DNA of 64,000 nt from Paenirhodobacter ferrireducens (GTDB lineage Bacteria; Pseudomonadota; Alphaproteobacteria; Rhodobacterales; Rhodobacteraceae), in the NCBI RefSeq assembly GCF_004022265.1, contig NZ_SAVB01000008.1, positions 1-64,000 of the forward strand, written 5' to 3'. Position numbers and translations under genes: made by a program. Every line of letters begins with the position of its first letter. Within the stretch, counting starts at the first letter, position 1. Shown piece by piece: positions 46,211 to 54,646 of this stretch. The notes beneath the pieces are model-generated. The model saw only the letters and a list, made by a program, of their open reading frames with translations, had not been told where the DNA came from and did no database searches.

Positions 46211-46475
46211 GGTCGTGGTCCTTGCAACGGCGCTGCGCGTCGAACTCGGGATCGGCGCCGGGCACCGGATCATAGCCATGGCCGCCCCAGGGGTGGCAGC
46301 TGAGCACCCGTTTTGCCGCGAGATAGGCCCCTTTCAGCGCGCCATGCCGCTCGAGTGCCTCAAGCGCATAGGCGGAGCAGGTCGGCTGATAGCGGCAGCC
46401 ATGCCCGACCCAGGGGCTGAAGAACAGCCGGTAGGCGCGCACCGGAAGGGCGACGATCTGCGCAAGCGGGCTCAT
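46203..46475 (-). CDS. yidD: Membrane protein insertion efficiency factor YidD
   Basis: A 90-aa membrane-associated protein thought to assist insertion of membrane proteins with YidC. It carries the family signature [31 protein letters not shown], including the two conserved cysteines, and [17 protein letters not shown] near the end. The start is ATG 46475, overlapping the rnpA stop (ATGA), and its 3' end overlaps ttcA. Position between rnpA and yidC is the usual one in bacteria, although here ttcA and a degenerate GGDEF-EAL gene lie before yidC. Confidence 0.95.
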   Translation of the reverse strand: MSPLAQIVALPVRAYRLFFSPWVGHGCRYQPTCSAYALEALERHGALKGAYLAAKRVLSCHPWGGHGYDPVPGADPEFDAQRRCKDHDHA

Positions 46476-46975
46476 CCCTTGCCCCGACGCCGGCCCTTGG
46501 CCGGTTCGCTGCGGGGGCGGGCCTTTTGTGCGCGGCCGGAATGGACATCGCGAAGCGCCCGGGCCAGATCGGCCTGCAGCGCGGCGAAATCGCGGCTGAT
46601 GGTCGCCTCGGGGCGGCCGACGAGCACGTAATCCCAGCCGGGCTGCGCCAGTTCGGGCAGCACCAGCCGCGCGATTTCGCGCAGGCGCCGACGGGCCCGG
46701 TTGCGCAGCACCGAGTTGCCGACCTTCTTCGAGCAGGTGAAGCCGATGCGCACGAGGCCCGGAAGGGCGGTTTCCTCCGGGCTGCGCGCACGGGCCTGCA
46801 GCAGGAAACCCGAGGTCCCCTGACGCAGTGCCGCAGCGGCACGCAGAAAATCCGCCCGCTTGCGCAGCACGTCGATGCGCTGCACGGGGGCGGCCTGCGG
46901 ACAAACGGAAACCGCCGGGGCGCTGCCCGCACCCCGACCCTGCGGGTCAGTCACGGGAGCCTCCGGCGGTGTCAT
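46472..46975 (-). CDS. rnpA: Ribonuclease P protein component
   Basis: RnpA is the protein subunit of RNase P, which matures the 5' ends of tRNAs. The 167-aa protein has RIGFTCSKKVGNSVLRNRARRRLRE (about 75-99) as the RNR-type RNA-binding signature and WDYVLVGRPEATI in the core. It carries an N-terminal extension of about 30 residues and a basic C-terminal tail (KARPRSEPAKGRRRG), both common in alphaproteobacteria. It starts 21 nt downstream of rpmH on the same strand and overlaps yidD by 4 nt. The exact start is not fixed by a strong ribosome binding site. Confidence 0.93.
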   Translation of the reverse strand: MTPPEAPVTDPQGRGAGSAPAVSVCPQAAPVQRIDVLRKRADFLRAAAALRQGTSGFLLQARARSPEETALPGLVRIGFTCSKKVGNSVLRNRARRRLREIARLVLPELAQPGWDYVLVGRPEATISRDFAALQADLARALRDVHSGRAQKARPRSEPAKGRRRGKG

Positions 46976-46996
46976 GGCGTGCAGATCTGTGCGGCC

Positions 46997-47131
46997 TTAC
47001 GCCGACAGAACCTTACGGCCCTTGGCGCGACGGGCGTTCAGGACCTTACGGCCGCCCTTGGTCGCCATGCGCGCGCGGAAGCCGTGACGGCGGGCGCGCA
47101 CGAGTTTCGACGGCTGGTAGGTGCGTTTCAT
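46997..47131 (-). CDS. rpmH: 50S ribosomal protein L34
   Basis: A 44-residue highly basic protein reading [17 protein letters not shown] and onward to AKGRKVLSA, the universal L34 sequence. It is the first gene of the rpmH-rnpA-yidD-ttcA unit. A well-formed promoter lies about 75 nt upstream, with TTGACT and TAAAGC separated by 17 nt. L34 is a late-assembling component of the large ribosomal subunit. Confidence 0.97.
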   Translation of the reverse strand: MKRTYQPSKLVRARRHGFRARMATKGGRKVLNARRAKGRKVLSA

Positions 47132-47209
47132 CGCGGTTACTCCGGTTCGTTCTACGGTCGGGCAACACAAACCTGCCGGATTCGGCTGCCGCTCATATTC
47201 GAGGCCCGT

Positions 47210-47238
47210 GCTTTAGGGGCAACCGGGCGGCAAGTCAA
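47210..47238 (-). promoter_or_regulatory. Sigma-70-type promoter of the rpmH operon
   Basis: On the minus strand a -35 box TTGACT (47233-47238) is followed after exactly 17 nt by TAAAGC (47210-47215). Transcription would start near 47203, about 70 nt before the rpmH start codon. The -35 is near consensus and the -10 is typical of Rhodobacterales housekeeping promoters. Confidence 0.6.
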
Positions 47239-47436
47239 TTGATCTGTGCGTCTTTTTCTCGCGCCAGATGCGCCGGCTGGCGCTCACGGAAGTGCGACAG
47301 CGATGCGCGCCCTTCCGCCCGCCTCCGCCTGCACCTATTTATTCCCGGTAACAACTGGTATTTCATGCGAAATGCCGCGTTCGGTGTTACAGGCGGGGAA
47401 AGGGCCCGCGGCAGGCGGCCCGCAGCGCGTATCAGG

Positions 47437-48837
47437 ATGAAGATCAACACACTCTCCGGCCGGTTCCTCTTGCTCACGACGATCTTCGTCGTGCTGGCCG
47501 AAGTGCTCATCCTTCTGCCGGGGCTTGCCAATTTTCGCGAGGACTACCTTCTGACGCGACTCGAGCGGGCGCAGATCGCCTCGCTGGCGTTGCTGACGAC
47601 CGATCAGATGATCGAGCCGGACCTCGAGCAGGAGCTGTTGAACAACGCCGGCGTCTACAACGTCGTGCTGCGGCGCGATGCGGTGCGGCAGCTGGTTCTC
47701 TCCTCGCCGATTCCGCAGCCGATCGCCGACACCTATGACCTGCGCGAATCGACGTTCTGGACCCGGGTGCGCGATGCGCTCTCGGTTCTCGCCGATCCCG
47801 AGAATCACGTGATCCGGGTGATCGGCGATCCGGTGCAGAAGGGGGGGCTGGTGATCGAAGTCACGCTCGCCACCGGGCCGATGCGGATCGCGATGATCGA
47901 ATACGGGCTGCGGCTGCTGTCGCTTTCGGCAATCGTCTCGGGGATCACCGCCTTCCTGCTGTTCTGGCTGGTGCGGCGGCTGATGGTGGTGCCGATCAAG
48001 CGCGTCGTCGCCCATATGGCGGCCTATGCCGAGGCGCCCGAGGATGCGCGCCGGATCATCGCCCCCGAGGCCAGCATCGAGGAGCTGCGCGTGGCCGAGG
48101 ATGCGCTGGCCTCGATGCAGCGGCAGCTGACCGCCGCGCTGAAACAGAAGGAGCGGCTCGCCCAGCTTGGTCAGGCGGTGGCGAAGATCAGCCACGATCT
48201 GCGCAACATCCTGACCACGGCGCAGCTTTTCGCCGACCGCATGGAGGGGTCTGACGATCCGGTGGTGCAGCGCGCCGCGCCGAAGCTGATGAGCTCGATC
48301 GGCCGCGCGGTGAACCTGTGCGAGACGACGCTCGCCTTCGGCCGGGCCGAGGAGCCGCCGCCCAGCCTGTGCCGCTTCCCGCTCGCCGCGCTGGTGCAGG
48401 AAGTGACGGAGAGCGAGCAGCCCCCCGCCGATGCCGCGCAGATCGACTTCGTCACCGACGTTCCGCCTGCGCTCGAGATCCGGGCCGATCGCGAACAGCT
48501 CTACCGCGTGCTGTCGAACCTCGTGCGCAACGCGCGCCAGGCAATCGAGGCGACGGGCAAGCCCGGCACCATCGAGATCGGCGCGGGCGAAGAGCCCGAG
48601 GGCTGGTGGATTCGCGTGCAGGACACCGGACCCGGCCTGCCCGAGCGCGCCCGCGAACACCTGTTCCAGCCGTTCTCGGGCGGGGTGAAGAAGGGCGGCA
48701 CCGGGCTTGGCCTTGCGATCTCGGCGGAACTCATCCGCGGCCATGGTGGGCGGCTCGACCTCGTGCGCACCGATGCCGACGGCACCGAGTTCAAGATGCA
48801 CCTGCCGCGCGAATTCGCGATCGCGTCGCAGGACTAG
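47437..48837 (+). CDS. Sensor histidine kinase
   Basis: A 466-aa inner-membrane two-component sensor. It has a first helix LLLTTIFVVLAEVLILLPGLA (about 11-31), a periplasmic sensing segment (about 35-155), a second helix at about 165-188, a HAMP-like linker, and a dimerisation/phosphoacceptor helix with LAQLGQAVAKISHDLRNIL whose His is the likely phosphorylation site (about 250). The ATPase domain has the N box LSNLVRNARQAI, the G1 box VQDTGPGLP and the G2 box GGTGLGLAIS. No response regulator is adjacent, so the partner is elsewhere. The start at ATG 47437 lacks a strong ribosome binding site. It is divergent from rpmH. Confidence 0.88.
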   Translation: MKINTLSGRFLLLTTIFVVLAEVLILLPGLANFREDYLLTRLERAQIASLALLTTDQMIEPDLEQELLNNAGVYNVVLRRDAVRQLVLSSPIPQPIADTYDLRESTFWTRVRDALSVLADPENHVIRVIGDPVQKGGLVIEVTLATGPMRIAMIEYGLRLLSLSAIVSGITAFLLFWLVRRLMVVPIKRVVAHMAAYAEAPEDARRIIAPEASIEELRVAEDALASMQRQLTAALKQKERLAQLGQAVAKISHDLRNILTTAQLFADRMEGSDDPVVQRAAPKLMSSIGRAVNLCETTLAFGRAEEPPPSLCRFPLAALVQEVTESEQPPADAAQIDFVTDVPPALEIRADREQLYRVLSNLVRNARQAIEATGKPGTIEIGAGEEPEGWWIRVQDTGPGLPERAREHLFQPFSGGVKKGGTGLGLAISAELIRGHGGRLDLVRTDADGTEFKMHLPREFAIASQD

Positions 48838-48896
48838 CCGGCCTGCGACGTCCTGTCGCGACGGAACCGGGCCGGGCGGGCGTTGCACTGCCAGCA

Positions 48897-49421
48897 ATGT
48901 TGCGAAAGGCCAAAACCGTGTCTCTGCGTTCCTGGGCTACCCCGCTCGTCATCGGTTCCTTCCTCCTGATGGGGGTGACCGGGGTGCTGATGTTCTTCCA
49001 TCTCGACACCGCGACGATGAAGACGGTGCACGAATGGGCGGGCTTCGTTCTGGTGGCGGGCGCCATCGCCCATCTGGTGCTCAACTGGCGTCCCTTCACG
49101 CTGTATCTGCGCCGGCCGCTCGCCGCGGCGATCATCGGGTTTGGCGCACTCGCGCTGGTCGCGACCTTCGTACCGAATCTGATCCCCGGCGTGGTCGAGG
49201 GTGCGGGGCTTGGTCCGAAGGTGGTGATGGATGCGATGGGCAATGCCACGATCCCCGCGCTTGCCGAGATGGCGGGCAAGCCCACCGACGCGCTGATGGC
49301 GCAGTTCGAGGCGGCGGGCCTGACCGCCATCGATCCGGCGAAAACCGTCAAGCAGAACGCTGCGGGCGACGGCGGCAAGCTGCGTGAGATCCTGAGCGTC
49401 GCGCTGGTGCCGCAGGGGTGA
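48897..49421 (+). CDS. DUF4405-like small membrane protein
   Basis: A 174-aa protein with two or three hydrophobic helices: ATPLVIGSFLLMGVTGVLMFFHLDT (about 14-38), WAGFVLVAGAIAHLVLNW with a His (about 47-64) and LAAAIIGFGALALVATFVPNLIPG (about 75-98). The helix pair with spaced His residues resembles DUF4405/cytochrome b-like membrane domains, which could bind haem. The C-terminal about 65 residues are soluble, with repeated Ala and Lys. The start is ATG 48897, though GTG 48918 with GAAAGG upstream is also plausible. It precedes tRNA-Arg. Confidence 0.65.
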   Translation: MLRKAKTVSLRSWATPLVIGSFLLMGVTGVLMFFHLDTATMKTVHEWAGFVLVAGAIAHLVLNWRPFTLYLRRPLAAAIIGFGALALVATFVPNLIPGVVEGAGLGPKVVMDAMGNATIPALAEMAGKPTDALMAQFEAAGLTAIDPAKTVKQNAAGDGGKLREILSVALVPQG

Positions 49422-49532
49422 GCCGCAGGGGGCGCAAAAGGCCCGCCGGAGGGGCGGTTGAAAAAACTTTCCGAGAATCCGGATTTAGCCCTTGCGCCCC
49501 CCCGAAGCAGAGGCTAAATCCCGCCGCACAGT

Positions 49533-49609
49533 GCACCCGTAGCTCAGCTGGATAGAGCATCAGACTACGAATCTGAGGGTCGGGCGTTCGAATCGCTCCG
49601 GGTGCACCA
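49533..49609 (+). tRNA. tRNA-Arg (anticodon ACG)
   Basis: A complete 77-nt tRNA with encoded CCA. The acceptor arms GCACCCG (49533-49539) and CGGGTGC (49599-49605) pair perfectly. The anticodon stem-loop is TCAGA-CTACGAA-TCTGA, giving anticodon ACG, and the T-arm contains GTTCGAATC. It reads the CGN arginine box after A-to-I editing at position 34. Confidence 0.97.
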
Positions 49610-49624
49610 CTTCTCCCCAACTGT

Positions 49625-49639
49625 CAGAGATGATCTCTG
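49625..49639 (+). terminator. Hairpin downstream of tRNA-Arg
   Basis: CAGAGAT and ATCTCTG form a 7-bp stem with a one-nt centre, 15 nt after the tRNA CCA end, followed by CTTTG. Position fits transcription termination of the tRNA gene, but the T-run is short. Confidence 0.4.
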
Positions 49640-49971
49640 CTTTGCCGGTTTTCGAGGCCGCAGATCTGCTCCGCCCGGCGGGTGTCTTCTGGTCTCTGGC
49701 GTAGCGCGACCCGATCAGACTGCGGCGCGTGAGACGGGAGCGAACCCGGTTTCCTGCCAGCTCTGGCCTTTTGCACCGGCGCCGCGCCCTTTCTGCACGA
49801 TCCGGTCGCATCTTGTCGCCGCTTCCTGGCGGCAGGGGCTGCTGCCTGTCCTTTGCGCTGACGTGACGTCTGCCGCGGGGGCGCGGCGCTTCTGGCGAGT
49901 GCTGAGGCTTTTCCTGCCACTGTGTTGTGCCTAAGCTGGAAAGGGCCGTCCCGGAGGTGGATGGGGCAGAA
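49640..49971. other. Noncoding stretch between tRNA-Arg and the next glycosyltransferase
   Basis: About 330 nt without a gene or RNA that I can support. No integrase, att repeat of the tRNA end or clear promoter boxes were found here, so tRNA-Arg does not look like an integration site. Confidence 0.4.
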
Positions 49972-51033
49972 ATGAGGAGCTTTCCCGTGGCAAGCTGGAC
50001 TGTGTGTTCGACCGTGGCGGAACCCCCCGAGCTGCTCTGTGCCTTCGCGGCGCATTATCTCGACCTCGGGGCCGAGGAGGTGCATCTCTTTCTGGATTCC
50101 CCCGACGAAGAGACGATCGACATCCTCTCGGCCATGGACGGGGTGCGGCTGACGCTGTGCACCGACGAATACTGGCGGGAGGTTGGTGGCAGCCGGCCGC
50201 AGGGGCAAGTGATGCGGCAGTTGCGGAACGCCAACCTCGGCTATGCAGAGTGTCGGAGCGACTGGTTCTTCTTCTGTGACGCGGATGAATTCCTCGCGGT
50301 CTCGCGCGATGTGGGGGCGCTGCTGGACGGTTTGCCCGGCACCTTGCCCTTCTGCCGCCCGAGGATGAGCGAGCGGGTCTTCTCCGAGGCCAGCCCGCAG
50401 CAGGGGCTTTTCGATGGCCGGTACCGGCGGATGCTGTTGCGCCCGGCAGCCGAGCGCAGGGTCTATGGCGAGCTGGCGCCGATGGTGACCCGGGGGCTGA
50501 CGGGCCATGTGGCGGGCAAATCCTTTGTCCGGACCGGGCAGGACCTGCGTATCCGGATCCATTTTCCCGTGCCGCTGAGCGAAAAGGAGGAAGCCCTGCG
50601 CAAGGCCGGCGGCGACCTCGTTCCCGGTCCCTATCTGGACGAGAGCTGGCTGGTGCATTTCGACGGCATGACGCCGCTGCACTGGCAGCTGAAGCTGCTG
50701 CGCTACTATCTGTCCTATGCGCCGCAGTTGAAGGCCGAGGGCCGGACCGGGTTCCTGCAGCGCACCCCCGCACGTTCGGCGCAGCTGATGGCGCTTTACG
50801 AGAGCAGCGGTGACCCGGCCGAATTGGCGCGACTGCTGCGTCTGATCCGTCTGACCCCGGAGATGGTGGCGGAGCTGGAGCAGATCGACGGGTTTCTCGA
50901 CCTGTCCCTTGATCCGACCGCTTCCGCGCGCAACAGGACGGGGCGGAACATGACCTTCAGCGCGGCGAATTTCGACGCCGTCCTGCGGGCGCGGCACGGG
51001 GAGCTGATCCGCGAATACGGGCTTCTGGGGTGA
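49972..51033 (+). CDS. Glycosyltransferase family 2-like protein (Glyco_tranf_2_4 type)
   Basis: A 353-aa protein with WTVCSTVAEPPELLCAFAAHYLDLGAEEVHLFLDS near the start, the usual arrangement of Glyco_tranf_2_4 enzymes. A metal-binding DWFFFCDADEFL lies at about 97-108, and GRYRRMLLRPA and HFDGMTPLHWQLKLLRYY follow in the C-terminal half. It is related in layout to the 19238 protein but with the GC content of the host. The start at ATG 49972 was chosen; GTG 49927 is in frame upstream. It is the first of three co-directional glycan genes to 54190. Donor and acceptor unknown. Confidence 0.7.
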   Translation: MRSFPVASWTVCSTVAEPPELLCAFAAHYLDLGAEEVHLFLDSPDEETIDILSAMDGVRLTLCTDEYWREVGGSRPQGQVMRQLRNANLGYAECRSDWFFFCDADEFLAVSRDVGALLDGLPGTLPFCRPRMSERVFSEASPQQGLFDGRYRRMLLRPAAERRVYGELAPMVTRGLTGHVAGKSFVRTGQDLRIRIHFPVPLSEKEEALRKAGGDLVPGPYLDESWLVHFDGMTPLHWQLKLLRYYLSYAPQLKAEGRTGFLQRTPARSAQLMALYESSGDPAELARLLRLIRLTPEMVAELEQIDGFLDLSLDPTASARNRTGRNMTFSAANFDAVLRARHGELIREYGLLG

Positions 51034-51285
51034 CCGTCCCGATCGCCCGGTCATCCGCCGTCAAGGGCGGTGACCGCGGTCTTGGGCGGGCTTGCCGCGG
51101 CGCTGCGGGAGACGCGGCGCAGGCACACGGCCTGCGCGCGTCAGCTCTGCATTTCCGGGGAGGGCGGCTCCCTGCTCATCAGGGTGACAGCCCAATTGCG
51201 AGAGGGGGCAAAACCTGCCAAATGTTGGGGTGATCGGTATTTCCCCGCTCAGACCCCGCGATCCGTCTGTTCAAAAGGAAGATCC

Positions 51286-52308
51286 ATGCAAAGGAAGCTT
51301 TTCCTGCATATCGGCAGCCATCGTACGGCAACCACCTCCATCCAGCAATTTATGCACCAGAATTTCGAGCCGTTGAAAACGCAGGGAATTTTCTATCCGC
51401 TTCGGGTGCCCCGGCATATCCGCCTGATGAACGAGATCTTCTCGGGCCGGGACAAGGCGGGGGATGTCGCCATCAGCCTGAGCCGCCGGGCGGACAATCA
51501 GCCCGAGGACATCCACACGCTGGTGCTGAGCGATGAAGATGTCAGCATGCGTCGGGATCTGCGCGCACTGGTGCCTTTCACCGAACGTTTCGACGTCAAG
51601 ATCATCTATTCGATGCGACGTCAGGACCTCTGGCTGGAAAGCTGGTACTTCCAGAACATCAAGTGGCAGTGGAACCCGGCGCTGAGCCATTGCACTTTTG
51701 AGGAGTTCTTGCAGCAGCGTGACGCCTTCCACTGGATCCACTACGATCGCTTCGTCCGCCATCTCGAAGATCTCTTCGGGGCCGAGAACCTGATCCTGAA
51801 TGTGTTCGAGAAGCAGCAGATGCCGGAGGGGCCCGTTGTCGCCTTCTGCAACAGCATCGGGCTGACCGATCTGACGGGGTTCCCGCCGCCGCCGCATGTC
51901 AACTCGTCGATGTCGGCCGAGATGGTGGAATTCGTCCGCCACATGCCGCTCGACAGCCTGGAGCCACCGGAGCGTGATCTGCTGCGGCGGGCCCTCGAAC
52001 AGGTCGACCGCGACATCCTGGGCCATACCGGCAAGCAGAGCGAACAGTTGCTGCCCCGGGATCTTCGGGAGGCGATCCTTGCCGAATATGCCGAGGGCAA
52101 TGCCGCGATCGCCAGGCGGTATTTCGACCGGGAAACGCTGTTCCTGGATCCGCTGCCCGCCGCCGATGCTCCGCTCGCCAAGCTGGAGATCCCGCAAGAC
52201 AGCGCGACGCTGATGCAGCGCTTCGTTGCCCCGCTGCTGCAGCAACTGGTGGCCAACGGCACGATCTCGGCGGCCAACAAGGCCGCGCCTCAGCAGGATC
52301 GGACATGA
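51286..52308 (+). CDS. Sulfotransferase-like protein
   Basis: A 340-aa protein beginning KLFLHIGSHRTATTSIQ, where GSHRTATTS stands in the PAPS-loop position of the other sulfotransferase-like proteins here but with Thr-Ala in place of Thr-Gly or Ser-Gly. A second segment, VKIIYSMRRQDLWLESWYFQ (about 104-123), fits the 3'-phosphate contact region. AAAGGA precedes ATG 51286 with normal spacing, and the in-frame extension upstream was discarded. It is followed one nt later by the GlfT2-like gene, implying that the two act on the same glycan. Substrate unknown. Confidence 0.65.
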   Translation: MQRKLFLHIGSHRTATTSIQQFMHQNFEPLKTQGIFYPLRVPRHIRLMNEIFSGRDKAGDVAISLSRRADNQPEDIHTLVLSDEDVSMRRDLRALVPFTERFDVKIIYSMRRQDLWLESWYFQNIKWQWNPALSHCTFEEFLQQRDAFHWIHYDRFVRHLEDLFGAENLILNVFEKQQMPEGPVVAFCNSIGLTDLTGFPPPPHVNSSMSAEMVEFVRHMPLDSLEPPERDLLRRALEQVDRDILGHTGKQSEQLLPRDLREAILAEYAEGNAAIARRYFDRETLFLDPLPAADAPLAKLEIPQDSATLMQRFVAPLLQQLVANGTISAANKAAPQQDRT

Positions 52309-52309
52309 G

Positions 52310-54190
52310 ATGACGGATCAAGGCGCTCAGCAGGGCACCGTTCTGCAAGGCCTGATCTGGCCCGAGGCCGGGCTTTGCACGGAACGCGATCTCTACATGC
52401 GGCTGTCCGACCAGGCCGCGATGTCGCTGCGCGACCACGAGATCTACTTCCTGAAGGGGGGGCGGGTCTCCTTCGACACCTATTACAACCTCTTCAACGT
52501 CGGGAAGTGGTCGAAGAACTGCAACCTCAGGACCCTGTCGCTTGCGCTTGAGGGCGAGGGCACCTTCGAGCTGATTGTCTTTCTCGTTCAGCCCGGGCGC
52601 TCCTGGGGGCGTCTGGCAAACGAGGTGGTGACGCTGACGCCCGGCCGGCCGCTGTCGGTGCGGCTCGACACGCCGCATGGGTTCGACAGCCGCGGCGTCG
52701 CCTTCTTCGAACTGCGGGCCCTCGATGACGCCGGCGGCCGGCTGCGCGCTGCATCCTGGCAGACCGCGGATGCCCCCGCCCGCACCCCCGAGCTGATGCT
52801 CTCGATCACCACCTTCCGGCGCGAGGCCGCCGTGGCCCGCACCGTGGCCCGCTTCGAGGCGTTCCTGAGCCGTTCGGCGCTGGCCAATCACCTCCATCTC
52901 ACCGTGGTGGACAATGGTCAGAGCGCGGCGATTCCCGTCTCGGATCACGTCACGCTGGTGCCGAATGAAAACCTTGGCGGCTCGGGCGGCTTTGCCCGCG
53001 GGCTGCTGGAGGCCCAGAACCGCGGCGCCAGCCATTGCCTGTTCATGGACGACGATGCGGCCGTCCACATGGAGGCGATCGAACGGACCTGGATGTTCCT
53101 CGCCTATGCGACCGATCCGAAGACTGCGGTCGCGGGGGCCGTCTCGAATGCCCAGCACCGCTGGCAGCTGTGGGAGAACGGCGCGCTCTTCGACAAGGTC
53201 TGCCAGCCGCAGCATATGGGGCTCGATCTGCGCGACTTCGGCCAGGTCCTGCAGCTCGAGTTCGACAGCACCGCGACGCAACCGCACAACTTCTATGGCG
53301 GTTGGTGGTACTTCGCCTTCCCGGTCGCGGAAGTGACCCATATGCCCTTCCCCTTCTTCGTGCGCGGCGACGATGTCAGTTTCAGCCTCGTGCATGATTT
53401 CAACATCGTGACGCTGCCCGGGGTGATTTCCTATCAGGACGAGGATTTCTCGGTGAAGGAGAGCCCCCTCACCGTCTATCTCGACCTGCGCAGCCACATG
53501 GCGCATCATCTCGCACTGAGCTCGATGGAGATCGGGCGCAAGGGGCTGGCAAGGATCATGCTGCGCTTCTATCTGCGCAGCCTGCTGTCGTGCCATTACG
53601 AGACCCTCGAAGCAGTGGCGCTGGCGCTCGAGGACGTGCAGGCGGGCCCGGGCTATTTCGCGGGCAATGCCGACGTGGCCGCCCGGCGCAAGCAGATCGG
53701 GGCGCTGACCGTTGCCGAACGCTGGAAGCCCGAAGAGAGCGAAGCGGCACAGCGTGGCCGGGGCCGGGGCCGAGGCTGGTTGTCGCCGCACCGGCGGCTG
53801 TCGCGCGCCTTCATGAAGATCACCCTGAACGGCCACCTGCTGCCCGGTTTCCGGCTGATCGGGAACCGGATCGTGCTGCCCGCCGCGGCGCGCGGCCAGA
53901 TCCGTCCGATCTGGGGCGCGATGGACATCGCCTATGTCTCCATCGACGGCAAGCGCAGCTACACGGTCCGGCATTCGAAGCGCCGTGCCGTTCAGGTCAG
54001 CTTGCCGATCCTGCGCAGTATGTGGCGGATCTGGCGGGGCTACGACGGGTTGCGGCAGACGTGGCGGTCCGGCTACGAGACCCTGACCGCCCGCCAGTTC
54101 TGGCTGGCCCGTCTCGGCGCCGAGACCGGCCAGGGGGCACTGGTCGAGGCCTCGGTGTCGGCTCCTGCCACGGGCGAGAGCGCGGCCTGA
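52310..54190 (+). CDS. GlfT2-like galactofuranosyltransferase
   Basis: A 626-aa protein arranged like mycobacterial GlfT2. It has an N-terminal beta-rich domain (about 20-155), a GT-A domain (about 160-420) and a helical C-terminal region with an RGRGRGRG linker near residue 485. The GT-A part has LMLSITTFRREAAVARTV, LTVVDNGQS, NENLGGSGGFARGLLEAQ (about 218-235), the metal site LFMDDDAAVH (about 242-251) and the GWWYFAFP/FVRGDDVSFSL acceptor region. It likely polymerises galactofuranose from UDP-Galf made by Glf at 39-40 kb. It starts one nt after the sulfotransferase stop. Confidence 0.82.
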   Translation: MTDQGAQQGTVLQGLIWPEAGLCTERDLYMRLSDQAAMSLRDHEIYFLKGGRVSFDTYYNLFNVGKWSKNCNLRTLSLALEGEGTFELIVFLVQPGRSWGRLANEVVTLTPGRPLSVRLDTPHGFDSRGVAFFELRALDDAGGRLRAASWQTADAPARTPELMLSITTFRREAAVARTVARFEAFLSRSALANHLHLTVVDNGQSAAIPVSDHVTLVPNENLGGSGGFARGLLEAQNRGASHCLFMDDDAAVHMEAIERTWMFLAYATDPKTAVAGAVSNAQHRWQLWENGALFDKVCQPQHMGLDLRDFGQVLQLEFDSTATQPHNFYGGWWYFAFPVAEVTHMPFPFFVRGDDVSFSLVHDFNIVTLPGVISYQDEDFSVKESPLTVYLDLRSHMAHHLALSSMEIGRKGLARIMLRFYLRSLLSCHYETLEAVALALEDVQAGPGYFAGNADVAARRKQIGALTVAERWKPEESEAAQRGRGRGRGWLSPHRRLSRAFMKITLNGHLLPGFRLIGNRIVLPAAARGQIRPIWGAMDIAYVSIDGKRSYTVRHSKRRAVQVSLPILRSMWRIWRGYDGLRQTWRSGYETLTARQFWLARLGAETGQGALVEASVSAPATGESAA

Positions 54191-54374
54191 TTGCCGCGCG
54201 GCGACTCGGGCGGGCCGTGTGGCCTGCCTGTGTGGCGCCAGGAGGCCGGATGGGGCCCGGCGCGGACTGCCTGCGTGAGACCTGAACGGCACCCCTGCCG
54301 CGGCCGTGGCGCCGTCGGCGCAGCCCGCAGCGACGCCCTCATCGGGCATCTTCATCGAAGTCGCTGGAAAGATT

Positions 54375-54425
54375 TGGAGGCGGGTACCGGAATCGAACCG
54401 GTCTTCACGGATTTGCAATCCGGAT
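54375..54425 (-). tRNA. tRNA-Cys (GCA) 3' fragment, probable integrase attachment site
   Basis: The minus strand reads anticodon loop TTGCAAA (GCA), T-arm ACCGG-TTCGATT-CCGGT and TACCCGCCT-CCA, the 3' half of a tRNA-Cys. The 5' half is missing: the D-arm and the partner strand of the acceptor stem are replaced by AT-rich DNA unrelated to tRNA. A 3' tRNA fragment ending exactly at CCA is the usual scar left where an element integrated by a tyrosine recombinase meets the chromosome. The element lies to the right of this point. Confidence 0.75.
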
Positions 54426-54544
54426 CAACCCCTTGAAAATATTGGCACTAAGTGTAAACGCCCCCGGTTTGTTCATGGGCGTAAATCAATGGGTTACAGG
54501 TCGTTTGTAAACCGTTTCGGCGGCCTGTCAGGTGAAAATGAAAA

Positions 54545-54603
54545 CGTCGAGGGGGCTGGTACCCGCCTCGACGCAATTCAAAGTCTTGGTAAGCGTCGAC
54601 GCT
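54545..54603. promoter_or_regulatory. Inverted repeats upstream of the element's first gene
   Basis: CGTCGAGG (54545-54552) and CCTCGACG (54566-54573) form an 8-bp inverted repeat. A 12-bp perfect palindrome AGCGTCGACGCT follows at 54592-54603, sharing the GTCGA core. They lie 44-100 nt before the ATG at 54647 and may be operator or replication-control sites. GGTACCCGCCTC at 54558-54569 is an inverted copy of the tRNA-Cys 3' end at 54377-54388. Confidence 0.4.
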
Positions 54604-54646
54604 ACATTCTTCCGCCGTGCCTCGCAAGTTTTGTGGAGGCTGCGCG

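Noticed and set aside
49533-49971. tRNA-Arg(ACG) considered as an integration site for the 50-54 kb glycan genes
   Set aside because: The tRNA is intact and no direct repeat of its 3' end or integrase gene was seen up to 54 kb.
51899-54418. An 839-codon minus-strand open frame opposite the GlfT2-like gene
   Set aside because: No motifs, Arg/Pro/Ala-rich composition and the plus strand has strong GT-A motifs; it is a shadow frame.
54375-54448. A complete tRNA-Cys gene
   Set aside because: The 5' acceptor strand and D-arm are absent; only the half from the anticodon arm to CCA matches.
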